A stretch of DNA of 64,000 nt from NCBI RefSeq assembly GCF_039540375.1, contig NZ_BAABEX010000029.1, positions 62,001 to 126,000 on the forward strand, written 5' to 3'. The notes under the pieces are model-generated. The model ran no database searches. It saw nothing but the letters and a program-made list of their open reading frames with translations, and was not told where the DNA came from. The translations under genes and the position numbers were made by a program. This document shows, piece by piece, positions 15,600-23,947 of the stretch. Origin of the DNA: Acidovorax_G lacteus (GTDB taxonomy: Bacteria; Pseudomonadota; Gammaproteobacteria; Burkholderiales; Burkholderiaceae_C). Numbering within the stretch: the stretch's first letter is position 1; each line of letters begins with the position of its first letter.

Positions 15600-16676
15600 A
15601 TGAAGAACAACAAAATCCAGTGGATCCTGGGCGCCATCGCGCTGCTGGTGCTTCCGCTGATCCTGCAGTCCTTCGGCAACGCCTGGGTGCGCATTGCCGA
15701 CCTGGCCTTGCTGTATGTGATGCTGGCCCTGGGCCTGAACATCGTGGTGGGCTATGCCGGCCTGCTGGACCTGGGCTACGTGGCGTTCTACGCCGTGGGC
15801 GCCTACATGTTTGGTCTGATGGCGTCTCCGCACCTGTCGGACACCTTTGCCTGGTTTGCCGCCAGCTTCCCCAACGGTCTGCATACACCGCTGTGGATTG
15901 TGATTCCGTTGGCGGCGCTGCTCGCGGCGGTGGCGGGGGCGTTGCTCGGGGCACCCACGCTCAAGTTGCGAGGTGACTACCTCGCCATCGTGACACTGGG
16001 CTTCGGTGAAATCATCCGCATCTTCCTGAACAACCTGGACCACCCCGTCAACCTGACCAACGGCCCCAAGGGCATCGGCCAGATCGATTCCGTGGAAATC
16101 TTCGGTTTGAACCTGGGCCGTCCGCTGGAAGTCATGGGCTTTACGCTCAACTCGGTGACCCTGTACTACTACCTGTTCCTCTCGTTGGTGGTGGTGAGCA
16201 TCATCATTTGCTACCGCCTGCAGGATTCGCGCATCGGCCGCGCCTGGATGGCCATCCGTGAAGACGAGATTGCCGCCAAGGCCATGGGCATCAACACCCG
16301 CAACATGAAGCTGCTGGCCTTCGGCATGGGCGCATCGTTCGGTGGCGTCTCGGGTGCCATGTTCGGCGCGTTCCAAGGCTTTGTGTCGCCCGAATCCTTC
16401 AGCCTGATGGAGTCGGTGATGATCGTGGCCATGGTGGTGCTCGGCGGTATCGGCCACATCCCCGGCGTGGTCCTGGGGGCCGTGCTGCTGGCTGCGCTGC
16501 CCGAAGTGCTGCGCTATGTGGCCGGTCCGCTGCAGGCCATGACCGATGGCCGCCTGGATTCCGCCATCCTGCGCCAGCTGCTGATCGCACTGGCCATGAT
16601 CGTCATCATGCTGATGCGCCCGCGTGGCCTGTGGCCCACGCCTGAGCACGGCAAGAGCCTGACGCAGAAGACTTGA
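15600..16676 (+). CDS. livM: Branched-chain amino acid ABC transporter permease LivM
   Basis: 358 residues with multiple membrane helices and LivM-type motifs LNIVVGYAGLLDLGYVAFYA and GDYLAIVTLGFGEIIRI; the ATP-binding-subunit contact loop AIREDEIAAKAMGIN is near residue 222. The ATG at 15600 has AGGAGC just upstream and follows the livH stop by 10 bases. It overlaps the open frame of livG by a few bases, consistent with translational coupling. Confidence 0.93.
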   Translation: MKNNKIQWILGAIALLVLPLILQSFGNAWVRIADLALLYVMLALGLNIVVGYAGLLDLGYVAFYAVGAYMFGLMASPHLSDTFAWFAASFPNGLHTPLWIVIPLAALLAAVAGALLGAPTLKLRGDYLAIVTLGFGEIIRIFLNNLDHPVNLTNGPKGIGQIDSVEIFGLNLGRPLEVMGFTLNSVTLYYYLFLSLVVVSIIICYRLQDSRIGRAWMAIREDEIAAKAMGINTRNMKLLAFGMGASFGGVSGAMFGAFQGFVSPESFSLMESVMIVAMVVLGGIGHIPGVVLGAVLLAALPEVLRYVAGPLQAMTDGRLDSAILRQLLIALAMIVIMLMRPRGLWPTPEHGKSLTQKT

Positions 16677-16696
16677 ACACCACCGAGAGCGACAAC

Positions 16697-17479
16697 ATGG
16701 CAGAGAACAACAACGACGTGGTGCTGAAAGTTGCCGGGATCTCCAAGCGCTTTGGGGGTCTGCAGGCGCTGTCCGATGTGGGCATCACCATCCGCCGGGG
16801 CCAGGTCTATGGCCTGATCGGCCCGAACGGCGCGGGCAAGACGACGTTCTTCAACGTGATCACCGGGCTGTACACGCCCGACAGCGGTAGCTTCGAGCTG
16901 GCGGGCAAGCCCTACGAGCCCACCGCCGTGCACGAAGTGGCCAAGGCTGGCATCGCCCGCACGTTCCAGAACATCCGGCTGTTTGCCGAGATGACCGCCC
17001 TGGAAAACGTGATGGTGGGCCGCCATATCCGCACGCAATCGGGCCTGCTGGGCGCGGTATTCCGCACCAAGGGCTTCAAGGCCGAAGAGGCTGCGATTGC
17101 CAAGCGTGCGCAGGAGCTGCTCGACTACGTGGGCATTGGCAAGTACGCCGACTACAAGGCGCGCACGCTGTCGTACGGCGACCAGCGCCGCCTCGAAATC
17201 GCCCGTGCACTGGCCACCGACCCGCAGGTGATTGCGCTCGACGAGCCCGCTGCCGGCATGAATGCCACCGAAAAGGTGCAGCTGCGCGAGCTGATCGACC
17301 GCATCCGCAAGGACAACCGCACCATCCTGCTGATCGAGCACGACGTGAAGCTCGTGATGGGGCTGTGTGACCGCGTCACGGTGCTGGATTACGGCAAGCA
17401 GATCGCCGAAGGAACGCCCGCGGAAGTGCAGAAGAACGAAAAAGTGATCGAGGCCTATCTGGGCACCGGAGGACATTGA
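16697..17479 (+). CDS. livG: Branched-chain amino acid ABC transporter ATP-binding protein LivG
   Basis: 260 residues from the ATG at 16697. Walker A GPNGAGKT, signature LSYGDQRRLEIARAL and Walker B VIALDEPAAGMN are all intact, and the late QIAEGTPAEVQ stretch is typical of LivG. It energises the LivHM permease. An alternative TTG at 16673, overlapping the livM stop, would add eight residues. It overlaps the livF region by being separated from its ATG by only 2 bases. Confidence 0.93.
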   Translation: MAENNNDVVLKVAGISKRFGGLQALSDVGITIRRGQVYGLIGPNGAGKTTFFNVITGLYTPDSGSFELAGKPYEPTAVHEVAKAGIARTFQNIRLFAEMTALENVMVGRHIRTQSGLLGAVFRTKGFKAEEAAIAKRAQELLDYVGIGKYADYKARTLSYGDQRRLEIARALATDPQVIALDEPAAGMNATEKVQLRELIDRIRKDNRTILLIEHDVKLVMGLCDRVTVLDYGKQIAEGTPAEVQKNEKVIEAYLGTGGH

Positions 17480-17481
17480 GC

Positions 17482-18210
17482 ATGGCCGAAAAATCCAACA
17501 AAGTGCTGCTGAAGGTCAAGGGCCTGAAGGTGGCCTACGGCGGCATCCAGGCCGTCAAGGGCGTGGACTTCGAGGTGCGCGAGGGCGAGCTGGTTTCGCT
17601 GATCGGCTCCAACGGTGCCGGCAAGACGACGACGATGAAGGCCATCACGGGCACGCTGCCCATGAACGATGGCGACATCGAGTACATGGGCGAGAGCATC
17701 CGCGGCAAGGGCGCGTGGGACCTGGTGAAGAAGGGCCTGGTGATGGTGCCGGAAGGCCGTGGCGTGTTCGCGCGCATGACCATCACCGAAAACCTGCAGA
17801 TGGGCGCCTACACCCGCCGCGACAAGGCGGGCATTGCGGCCGACATCGAGAAGATGTTCACCATCTTCCCGCGTCTGCGCGAGCGCAAGGACCAGCTTGC
17901 GGGCACCATGTCGGGCGGTGAACAGCAGATGCTGGCCATGGGTCGCGCGCTGATGAGCCAGCCCAAGGTGTTGCTGCTGGACGAGCCCTCCATGGGCCTG
18001 TCGCCCATCATGGTGGACAAGATCTTTGAAGTGGTGCGCGACGTGTACGCCACCGGCGTGACCATCGTGCTGGTGGAGCAGAACGCCAGCCGCGCGCTGG
18101 CCATTGCCGACCGCGGCTATGTGATGGAGTCGGGTCTGATCACCATGACCGGCTTGGGCAAGGACTTGCTGAGCGACCCCAAGGTGCGCGCCGCTTACCT
18201 GGGCGAGTGA
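17482..18210 (+). CDS. livF: Branched-chain amino acid ABC transporter ATP-binding protein LivF
   Basis: 242 residues. Walker A GSNGAGKT, signature MSGGEQQMLAMGRAL and Walker B VLLLDEPSMGLSP are complete. The start ATG at 17482 has GGAGG nine bases upstream inside the end of livG; a TTG at 17476 is possible. It is the last gene of livHMGF, with a strong terminator 55 bases downstream. Confidence 0.94.
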   Translation: MAEKSNKVLLKVKGLKVAYGGIQAVKGVDFEVREGELVSLIGSNGAGKTTTMKAITGTLPMNDGDIEYMGESIRGKGAWDLVKKGLVMVPEGRGVFARMTITENLQMGAYTRRDKAGIAADIEKMFTIFPRLRERKDQLAGTMSGGEQQMLAMGRALMSQPKVLLLDEPSMGLSPIMVDKIFEVVRDVYATGVTIVLVEQNASRALAIADRGYVMESGLITMTGLGKDLLSDPKVRAAYLGE

Positions 18211-18264
18211 GCCTGCGCCACGGTGCGTGGCCTTTGGCTGCGCACCGGCGGCACACGGGGATAG

Positions 18265-18291
18265 AGCACTGCTTCGGCAGTGCTTTTTTTT
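18265..18291 (+). terminator. Terminator of livHMGF
   Basis: AGCACTGC-TTCG-GCAGTGCT is a perfect 8-bp stem with a stable UUCG tetraloop, followed by an eight-base T run. Confidence 0.93.
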
Positions 18292-18388
18292 GGCCCCAGC
18301 GCAGTGCGGGTGGGCGCAGGGTGCGCTGTGGTCCGGGGCAGAGCGCTGCGGGGCCGCGCCGTGCTGGGCAGCGCCCTGGGCTGTCGGT

Positions 18389-18441
18389 TGCTATCATTTG
18401 CATAGCTGCTCGTGCTGGATTCTTAAGCACAAGCCCCCGAT
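18389..18441 (+). repeat. Dispersed double-hairpin repeat, copy B
   Basis: TTGCTATCATTTGCATAGC forms the first stem (GCTAT/ATAGC), then TGCTCGTGCT and AAGCACAAGC form the second, followed by the shared CCGATTTG tail. It lies between livF and the next gene, both on the plus strand. Confidence 0.8.
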
Positions 18442-18466
18442 TTGACCCAAAAGAAAGCCCCATGCC

Positions 18467-18826
18467 ATGAGCCTGCTGCAGAACCTGCCTGTGCCGCTGC
18501 AAACCGTGTTGCTGCTGCTGGCCAGCAACGTGTTCATGACCTTTGCCTGGTACGGCCACCTTAAAAACCTGGCGACGGCGCCCTGGTACACGGCGGCGCT
18601 GGTGAGCTGGGGCATCGCGCTGTTTGAGTACCTGCTGCAGGTGCCGGCCAACCGCATTGGCTATACGCAGTTCAGTCTGGCGCAGCTCAAAATCCTGCAG
18701 GAGGTGATCACGCTCGGCGTGTTCGTGCCTTTTGCCGTGTTCTACATGGGGCAGCCGCTCAAGTGGGACTACCTGTGGGCCGGTCTGTGCCTGGTGGGCG
18801 CGGTGTACTTCATCTTCCGCTCCTGA
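18467..18826 (+). CDS. DMT family (DUF486) small membrane protein
   Basis: 119 residues with four hydrophobic helices and the family-typical stretches NVFMTFAWYGHLKN and VPANRIGYTQFSLAQLKILQ. DUF486 members are a small branch of the drug/metabolite transporter group; their function is unknown. The ATG at 18467 follows directly on the tail of repeat copy B, so the repeat forms its 5' flank. Confidence 0.87.
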   Translation: MSLLQNLPVPLQTVLLLLASNVFMTFAWYGHLKNLATAPWYTAALVSWGIALFEYLLQVPANRIGYTQFSLAQLKILQEVITLGVFVPFAVFYMGQPLKWDYLWAGLCLVGAVYFIFRS

Positions 18827-18994
18827 GCGTCCATCCCGCGAGCGATTTGGGTCGGGGCACGCACTGCGATGGGGCGGGCCTGTGGGGCCGGGCGTGTGCC
18901 CGCCTGCTTGGCCGGCCCGCCGCGCTGCGGTTCACGCCAGAGCGGCCGCACGCTCTGCCACACCCTGGCGGTTAAACTCCCTGTTTGTTATAGG

Positions 18995-19014
18995 GGTTTC
19001 ACGGCCATGAAACC
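18995..19014 (+). promoter_or_regulatory. Inverted repeat in the leader of the DUF47-pit operon
   Basis: GGTTTCA-CGGCCA-TGAAACC is a perfect 7-6-7 inverted repeat, 38 bases before the DUF47 start. It has no T run, so it is a candidate operator or leader hairpin. It does not resemble a Pho box. Confidence 0.35.
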
Positions 19015-19052
19015 TCTTGTTGTTAGGCGATCAAGGCATTCCAGGAGAGCGC

Positions 19053-19700
19053 ATGCTGTTTGGCAAGCTGTTGCCCCGCGAGGGCAATTTTTTTGAGATG
19101 TTCAACCAGCATGCGGACCGCATCGTGGAGGCCGCGCGCGCCTTCTCGCAGCTGGTGGCCAACTACGCCGACCCGCACCTGCGCGACAAGTACAACCAGG
19201 ACGTGGACAACGCCGAACGCGCTGCCGACCGGGTGACGCACGAGGTCAACAAGGCGATCCACAAGACCTTCATCACGCCCATCGACCGCGAGCAGATCCA
19301 CACGCTGATCAACACCATGGACGACGTGGCCGACCTGATCCAGGATTCGGCCGAGACCATGGCGCTGTACGACGTGCGGCACATGACCGAGGAGATCACG
19401 CGCCTGACGGACCTGAGCGTGCGCTGCTGCGAGCGCCTGCGCGATGCGGTGAAGCTGCTCGACAAGATCGCCGACCCCGAGGCGGCCGAGGCTGCGCTCA
19501 AGACCTGCGAGGAAATCGACCGTCTGGAAAGCGACGCCGACCGTGTGATGCGCGCCGCCATGAGCAAGCTCTTCCGCGAAGAGCCCGATGTGCGCGAAGT
19601 CATCAAGCTCAAGGCGATTTACGAGCTGCTTGAGACCATCACCGACAAGTGCGAAGACGTGGCCAACACGATCGAAGGCATCGTGCTCGAAAACTCCTGA
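19053..19700 (+). CDS. DUF47 (PhoU-like) phosphate transport accessory protein
   Basis: 215 residues, all helical, with PhoU-type repeats containing ADRIVEAARAF, DDVADLIQDSAETM and KAIYELLETITDKCEDVANTIEGI. DUF47 proteins are encoded next to Pit transporters and are thought to regulate phosphate flux. The ATG at 19053 has AGGAGA upstream; the frame upstream to 19017 is not conserved-looking. It lies 16 bases before the Pit gene, so the two form an operon. Confidence 0.9.
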   Translation: MLFGKLLPREGNFFEMFNQHADRIVEAARAFSQLVANYADPHLRDKYNQDVDNAERAADRVTHEVNKAIHKTFITPIDREQIHTLINTMDDVADLIQDSAETMALYDVRHMTEEITRLTDLSVRCCERLRDAVKLLDKIADPEAAEAALKTCEEIDRLESDADRVMRAAMSKLFREEPDVREVIKLKAIYELLETITDKCEDVANTIEGIVLENS

Positions 19701-19716
19701 CGCCCGAGGCCTTTCC

Positions 19717-20727
19717 ATGGAAACCGCACAGGCCGCCCTCTGGGTGGTGATTCTTCTCGTGGCGCTGGCGTTGCTGTTCGACTTCATGAACGGCTTCCAC
19801 GACGCGGCCAACTCGATCGCAACGGTGGTCTCGACCGGCGTGCTCAAGCCGGCGCAGGCGGTGCTGTTTGCCGCCTTCTTCAACTTCATCGCGATCTTTG
19901 TCTTTCACCTGTCGGTGGCCGCCACCGTGGGCAAGGGCATCGTAGAGCCCGGCGTGGTCGACACGCACGTGGTGTTCGGCGCGCTGGTGGGTGCGATCAC
20001 CTGGAACGTGATCACCTGGTACTACGGCATTCCGAGCAGCTCGTCGCATGCGCTGATTGGCGGCATCGTGGGCGCGGTGATTGCCAAGGCGGGCGTTGGG
20101 GCGTTGATTTCCAAGGGCATTCTCAAGACGGTGGCCTTCATCTTCGTGTCGCCGTTGCTGGGCTTCTTGCTGGGCTCGTTGATGATGGTGGCGGTGGCCT
20201 GGATCTGCCGGCGCAGCCGCCCCGGCAAGGTGGACAAATGGTTCCGCCGCCTGCAGTTGGTGTCGGCCGGGGCCTACAGCCTGGGCCATGGCGGCAACGA
20301 CGCGCAGAAGACCATCGGCATCATCTGGCTGCTGCTGATTGCCACCGGCTACACCGCCGCCAGCGACGCCGCACCGCCCACCTGGACCATCGTATCGTGC
20401 TACGTGGCCATTGGCCTGGGCACCATGTTCGGCGGCTGGCGCATCGTCAAGACCATGGGCCAGAAGATCACCAAGCTCAAGCCTGTGGGCGGCTTCTGCG
20501 CCGAAACTGGTGGGGCGATCACGCTGTTCTTGGCCACTACGCTGGGCATTCCGGTGTCCACCACCCACACCATCACGGGGGCCATCGTGGGCGTGGGCTC
20601 CACACAGCGCGCCAGCGCCGTGCGCTGGGGCGTGGCGGGCAACATCGTCTGGGCCTGGGTGCTGACCATTCCGGCCAGCGGCTTTGTGGCAGCGATTGCG
20701 TACTGGCTGAGCCTGCAGCTGTACTGA
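19717..20727 (+). CDS. PiT family inorganic phosphate transporter
   Basis: 336 residues, about ten membrane helices. The duplicated family signature is present twice: GFHDAANSIATVVSTGVL near residue 24 and GGNDAQKTIGII near 190, each in an inverted half. It takes up phosphate, usually as a metal-phosphate complex, driven by the proton gradient. The start METAQAALWVV at 19717 lies 16 bases after the DUF47 gene. Confidence 0.93.
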   Translation: METAQAALWVVILLVALALLFDFMNGFHDAANSIATVVSTGVLKPAQAVLFAAFFNFIAIFVFHLSVAATVGKGIVEPGVVDTHVVFGALVGAITWNVITWYYGIPSSSSHALIGGIVGAVIAKAGVGALISKGILKTVAFIFVSPLLGFLLGSLMMVAVAWICRRSRPGKVDKWFRRLQLVSAGAYSLGHGGNDAQKTIGIIWLLLIATGYTAASDAAPPTWTIVSCYVAIGLGTMFGGWRIVKTMGQKITKLKPVGGFCAETGGAITLFLATTLGIPVSTTHTITGAIVGVGSTQRASAVRWGVAGNIVWAWVLTIPASGFVAAIAYWLSLQLY

Positions 20728-20884
20728 GTTAGACGTCGGCCGTCGGGCCTCTTGGCCTTGCGCAGGCAGACAGGCGACTGGTGGCGTTGCGGCAGCGCCG
20801 GGCCGCACCACTGCGCCAGAGTCGCACTGGCGTGGCTGCAACGCCTGTGGTGCACCGCAGGCGTCTGCCGCTACACCGCTTCAA

Positions 20885-20940
20885 GTGCTATCGAATTAGT
20901 AGCTGCTCGTGCTTGATTCGCCAGCACAAGCGGCCGATTT
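20885..20940 (+). repeat. Dispersed double-hairpin repeat, copy C
   Basis: GCTATCGAATTAGTAGC, then TGCTCGTGCTTG and CCAGCACAAGCGGCCGATTT. It lies between the convergent pit and TM2-protein genes, just after the end of the latter. Confidence 0.85.
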
Positions 20941-21389
20941 CATTGCGAAATCTTGCGTGCTTCCTCGATCTGGTATTCGAAGTAGTGCTGGAAGCTGAAG
21001 GCCAGGCTGGCCATCAGAATGCCGGTGCCCAGCAGCAGCGACACCACCATGGCCCCGATCGTCAGCCACTGGGTGCGGCCCGCGGGGGCGTCCTCGGGCA
21101 GGCTGGGGTTGTAGCGCGCGTTCCACTTTTCTTTGGTGGACAGCCCGAACAGGATCGCCTGCAGCGCACACCCGGCAATCGTGAACCCCAGGAAGGGGAT
21201 CAGCACCCAGCTCAACTGGTCGTCTTGACCGAATTGCTGCATGCGCTGGATGCCGTACAGCCCAAGCGCGGTAGGAATCGGCAGCGCCCAGCCCAGCATG
21301 TCGCCGATGCCGTGCAGGTAAAAACGGTGCAGGCCCAGCGGCCCGCCGACAAAGGCCAGCCAGGTGGCGACGGTCTTGTTCTTGGTCAT
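20940..21389 (-). CDS. TM2 domain membrane protein
   Basis: 149 residues from the ATG at 21389. It starts MTKNKTVATWLAFVGGPLGLHRFYLHG, in which a hydrophobic helix, the GxxGxHRFYLG-like turn and a second helix match the TM2 domain. Two further hydrophobic helices follow near the C-terminus. The function of such proteins is unknown. The gene lies 8 bases after the acetyltransferase gene on the same strand and is probably co-transcribed with it. Confidence 0.85.
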   Translation of the reverse strand: MTKNKTVATWLAFVGGPLGLHRFYLHGIGDMLGWALPIPTALGLYGIQRMQQFGQDDQLSWVLIPFLGFTIAGCALQAILFGLSTKEKWNARYNPSLPEDAPAGRTQWLTIGAMVVSLLLGTGILMASLAFSFQHYFEYQIEEARKISQ

Positions 21390-21397
21390 GGGCGCGA

Positions 21398-21919
21398 TTA
21401 TTCCGGGGACGTTGTATCCCCAGCGCCCAAGGTCTTTTCCATGAGCACGATGTCGCGCCAGGCACCGAACTTCCAGCCGACCGAGCGCATCACGCCCACG
21501 TCGGTGAAGCCGAGCGTGCGGTGCACCCCGATCGAGCCCGCGTTGGCCGAGTCGCCAATCACCGCCAGCAGCTTGCGCACACCGCGGCGTTCGCACTCGT
21601 CCACCAGGGCCTGCAGCAACAGCCGCCCGACGCCTTTGCCGCGTGCAGCGTCTGCGATGTAGATCGAGTCTTCGGCCGAGAAGCGGTAGGCCGGGCGCGG
21701 CTTGAACCAGTTGGCATAGGCAAAGCCCAGCACCTGGCCGTCCTGCTCAGCCACCAGCCAGGGCAGGGCGCGGCCCAGCACGTCGGCGCGGCGGGTGGTC
21801 ATGTCGGCCAGACTGGGCGGGTCGATCTCGAAGGTGCCCGTGCCGTGCAGCACATGGTGGGCGTAGATGGCGGTGATGGCCGGCAGGTCGGAGTCGTGGG
21901 AGTCGCGGATCTGGATCAT
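21398..21919 (-). CDS. GNAT family N-acetyltransferase
   Basis: 173 residues with the phosphinothricin-acetyltransferase-like start IRDSHDSDLPAITAIYAHHV, the acetyl-CoA motif RGKGVGRLLLQALVDECERRG and the C-terminal GVHRTLGFTDVGVMRSVGWK. This group acetylates small amines such as methionine sulfoximine or phosphinothricin; the actual substrate cannot be read. It shares the intergenic region with the divergent rpsP operon. Confidence 0.88.
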   Translation of the reverse strand: MIQIRDSHDSDLPAITAIYAHHVLHGTGTFEIDPPSLADMTTRRADVLGRALPWLVAEQDGQVLGFAYANWFKPRPAYRFSAEDSIYIADAARGKGVGRLLLQALVDECERRGVRKLLAVIGDSANAGSIGVHRTLGFTDVGVMRSVGWKFGAWRDIVLMEKTLGAGDTTSPE

Positions 21920-21970
21920 GGGAGAAAAGCGAAGCGCCTGAGAAGGGGCGGGGCTGCAAAAGGAGAAGAC

Positions 21971-21990
21971 GCTATAATCGCAGGCTTTGC
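21971..21990 (+). promoter_or_regulatory. Promoter of the rpsP operon
   Basis: GCTATAATCGCAGGCTTTGC contains a perfect TATAAT. The block matches the rplS promoter over 17 of 18 bases and resembles the rpmB promoter. No clear -35 is seen. A leader of about 100 bases follows, including the hairpin CTGGCC-GGGT-GGCCAG at 22000-22015. Confidence 0.65.
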
Positions 21991-22089
21991 AGCGTGTCGC
22001 TGGCCGGGTGGCCAGTCGCGTGTCTCAAACGTTGCGAAAAAACCGGGCTGGCTACAACTGCGCTGGCCCAACCACCCGAAGGATAAATC

Positions 22090-22341
22090 ATGGTCGTGAT
22101 TCGACTCTCCCGCGGCGGCTCCAAGGGCCGTCCGTTCTTCAACATCGTCGTGGCCGACAAGCGCGAGCGCCGCGATGGCCGCTTCATCGAGCGTCTGGGC
22201 TTCTACAACCCCACGGCCCAAGGTGCTGCTGAAGGCCTGCGCATCGCCCAGGACCGCCTGACCTACTGGAAGAGCGTGGGCGCGCAAACCTCCCCCACCG
22301 TGGACCGTCTGATCAAGCAAGCCGCCAAGTCGGCCGCCTGA
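22090..22341 (+). CDS. rpsP: 30S ribosomal protein S16
   Basis: 83 residues starting MVVIRLSRGGSKGRPFFNIV, with DKRERRDGRFIERLGFYNP, the conserved S16 sequence and length. It is an assembly protein of the small ribosomal subunit. It is the first gene of rpsP-rimM-trmD-rplS, with a terminator-like hairpin just after it. Confidence 0.98.
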   Translation: MVVIRLSRGGSKGRPFFNIVVADKRERRDGRFIERLGFYNPTAQGAAEGLRIAQDRLTYWKSVGAQTSPTVDRLIKQAAKSAA

Positions 22342-22355
22342 TCGAGCGATCTGCC

Positions 22356-22403
22356 AGGGCGGGCTCCGTTGGCTGGACCGACGGACCCCGCCCTTTTTGT
22401 TTT
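22356..22403 (+). terminator. Terminator-like hairpin between rpsP and rimM
   Basis: AGGGCGGG (22356-22363) pairs with CCCGCCCT (22387-22394), enclosing a second stem TCCGT/ACGGA, and is followed by TTTTTGTTTT. It probably lowers expression of rimM-trmD relative to S16. Confidence 0.75.
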
Positions 22404-22422
22404 GGAGCCCCAGGAGCCCGAC

Positions 22423-22992
22423 ATGACGTCTCTGTCTGCACTCGACGCCGCCGACCTGCCTGCCGACGCCATCGAGGTCGGGCGCATTGCCGACGCCTGG
22501 GGCGTCAAGGGCTGGTTCAAGGTCCAGCCCTACAGCGCCAGCCCCGAGGCGCTGTTCTCGTCCAAGCGCTGGTACCTGCAGCCCCCCGAGCGGGGTGCCC
22601 GGCATTTCGAGGGCACGGTGCTTATGCCCGTGCGGCAGGCGCGCGAACACTCGGATTCGGTGGTTGCCTGCTCCGACGGCGTGCCCGACCGCAATGCGGC
22701 CGAGGCCCTGCGCGGCGCGCGCATCTTCGTGCCGCGGTCGAGCTTTCCCACCGCTGGCGATGACGAGTACTACTGGGTGGACCTGATCGGCCTGGCGGTC
22801 GCCAACCGCGAAGGCGTGGCCCTGGGCGTGGTGCGTGAATTGCTGTCCACCGGCCCGCAGACCGTGCTCGTGCTTGAAGAGACCGTGGACGGCAAGCCGC
22901 GTGAGCGGATGATTCCGTTTGTGGCGGCCTACATCGACCGCGTAGATCTGGCGGGCCGCACCATCACGGTGGACTGGCAGCCCGACTACTGA
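22423..22992 (+). CDS. rimM: Ribosome maturation factor RimM
   Basis: 189 residues. The N-terminal RimM barrel carries the typical VGRIADAWGVKGWFKV sequence near residue 20, followed by a C-terminal PRC barrel with DDEYYWVDLIGL. It helps 30S head assembly and binds S19. The ATG at 22423 has CAGGAG upstream; the frame from 22369 would begin inside the terminator hairpin. It sits between rpsP and trmD as usual. Confidence 0.95.
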   Translation: MTSLSALDAADLPADAIEVGRIADAWGVKGWFKVQPYSASPEALFSSKRWYLQPPERGARHFEGTVLMPVRQAREHSDSVVACSDGVPDRNAAEALRGARIFVPRSSFPTAGDDEYYWVDLIGLAVANREGVALGVVRELLSTGPQTVLVLEETVDGKPRERMIPFVAAYIDRVDLAGRTITVDWQPDY

Positions 22993-23084
22993 GCCGCTGC
23001 CCATGCCGCGTGTGCCGTACGGCCGGTTGGTTGGTGGCCGTTCACGCACCCCTCGTCTTCTTGTCAGCGTTTCGGGCCTTGTTC

Positions 23085-23837
23085 ATGCGCTTTGACGTCA
23101 TCACCCTGTTCCCCGAGCTGTTCGGCCCGTTCTTGGCCAACGGAGTGACGCGCCGCGCCTACGCCGGCCCGATCGAGGTGCACCTGTGGAACCCGCGCGA
23201 CCACGCCGAGGGCAACTACCGGCGTGTGGACGATCGGCCCTTTGGCGGCGGCCCGGGGATGGTGATGATGGCCGAGCCGCTGGAGCGCTGCCTGGCGGCC
23301 GTTCAGGCGCAGCGGGCCGCGCCAGCCCCGGTGGTGCTGTTCTCGCCCATCGGCACGCCGCTGCGGCATGCGGTGGTGCAGCAGTGGTCGCAGGGCGAGG
23401 GAGCTGTGCTGCTGTGCGGGCGCTATGAAGGGATCGACCAGCGTTTCATCGACCGGTATGTGGACGTGCAGCTCAGCCTGGGCGACTTTGTGCTCTCGGG
23501 CGGCGAGATCCCGGCGATGGCGCTGCTCGATGCCGTGGCGCGGCTGCAGCCCGGCGTGTTGCACGACGAGGGCAGCCACCAGTTCGACAGCTTCAACCCG
23601 GCGCTGGACGGCCTGCTCGACTGCCCGCATTACACCCGGCCCGAAGTGTGGAGCGGCACGCCCGTGCCGCCCGAGCTCATGTCGGGCCACCATGCGCGCA
23701 TCGAGGCCTGGCGACGTGCGCAGCGCCTGCAGACCACGGCGCGGCACCGGCCCGAGCTGATCGAGCAGGCCCGTGCGGCCGGCCGCCTGACCCCCGCCGA
23801 TGAGAAGCTGCTGCAGTCTGGCGACGGCTTGCTATAA
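23085..23837 (+). CDS. trmD: tRNA (guanine-N1)-methyltransferase TrmD
   Basis: 250 residues starting MRFDVITLFPELFGPFLANG. The trefoil-knot SAM site is marked by LLCGRYEGIDQRFID and the following LGDFVLSGGEIPAM stretch. It methylates G37 of tRNAs reading CUN, CCN and CGG codons. The frame upstream of the ATG at 23085 is not conserved-looking. Its TAA stop codon lies inside the TATAAT -10 of the rplS promoter. Confidence 0.96.
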   Translation: MRFDVITLFPELFGPFLANGVTRRAYAGPIEVHLWNPRDHAEGNYRRVDDRPFGGGPGMVMMAEPLERCLAAVQAQRAAPAPVVLFSPIGTPLRHAVVQQWSQGEGAVLLCGRYEGIDQRFIDRYVDVQLSLGDFVLSGGEIPAMALLDAVARLQPGVLHDEGSHQFDSFNPALDGLLDCPHYTRPEVWSGTPVPPELMSGHHARIEAWRRAQRLQTTARHRPELIEQARAAGRLTPADEKLLQSGDGLL

Positions 23838-23850
23838 TGGCAGGCTTTTG
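23811..23850 (+). promoter_or_regulatory. Promoter of rplS, overlapping the trmD stop codon
   Basis: TATAAT at 23833-23838 in the block GCTATAATGGCAGGCTTTTG (23831-23850); CTGCAG at 23811-23816 is a weak -35 with a 16-base spacer. The trmD TAA is inside the hexamer. Confidence 0.6.
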
Positions 23851-23947
23851 ATCCTCTGATCGGCCGTCGTGCGCTGCGTGCTGCACGACCCAACCGCCAA
23901 TCCCGGCGATGCCATTTCCGGCGCGATCAAGATCGATGGATACCGAC

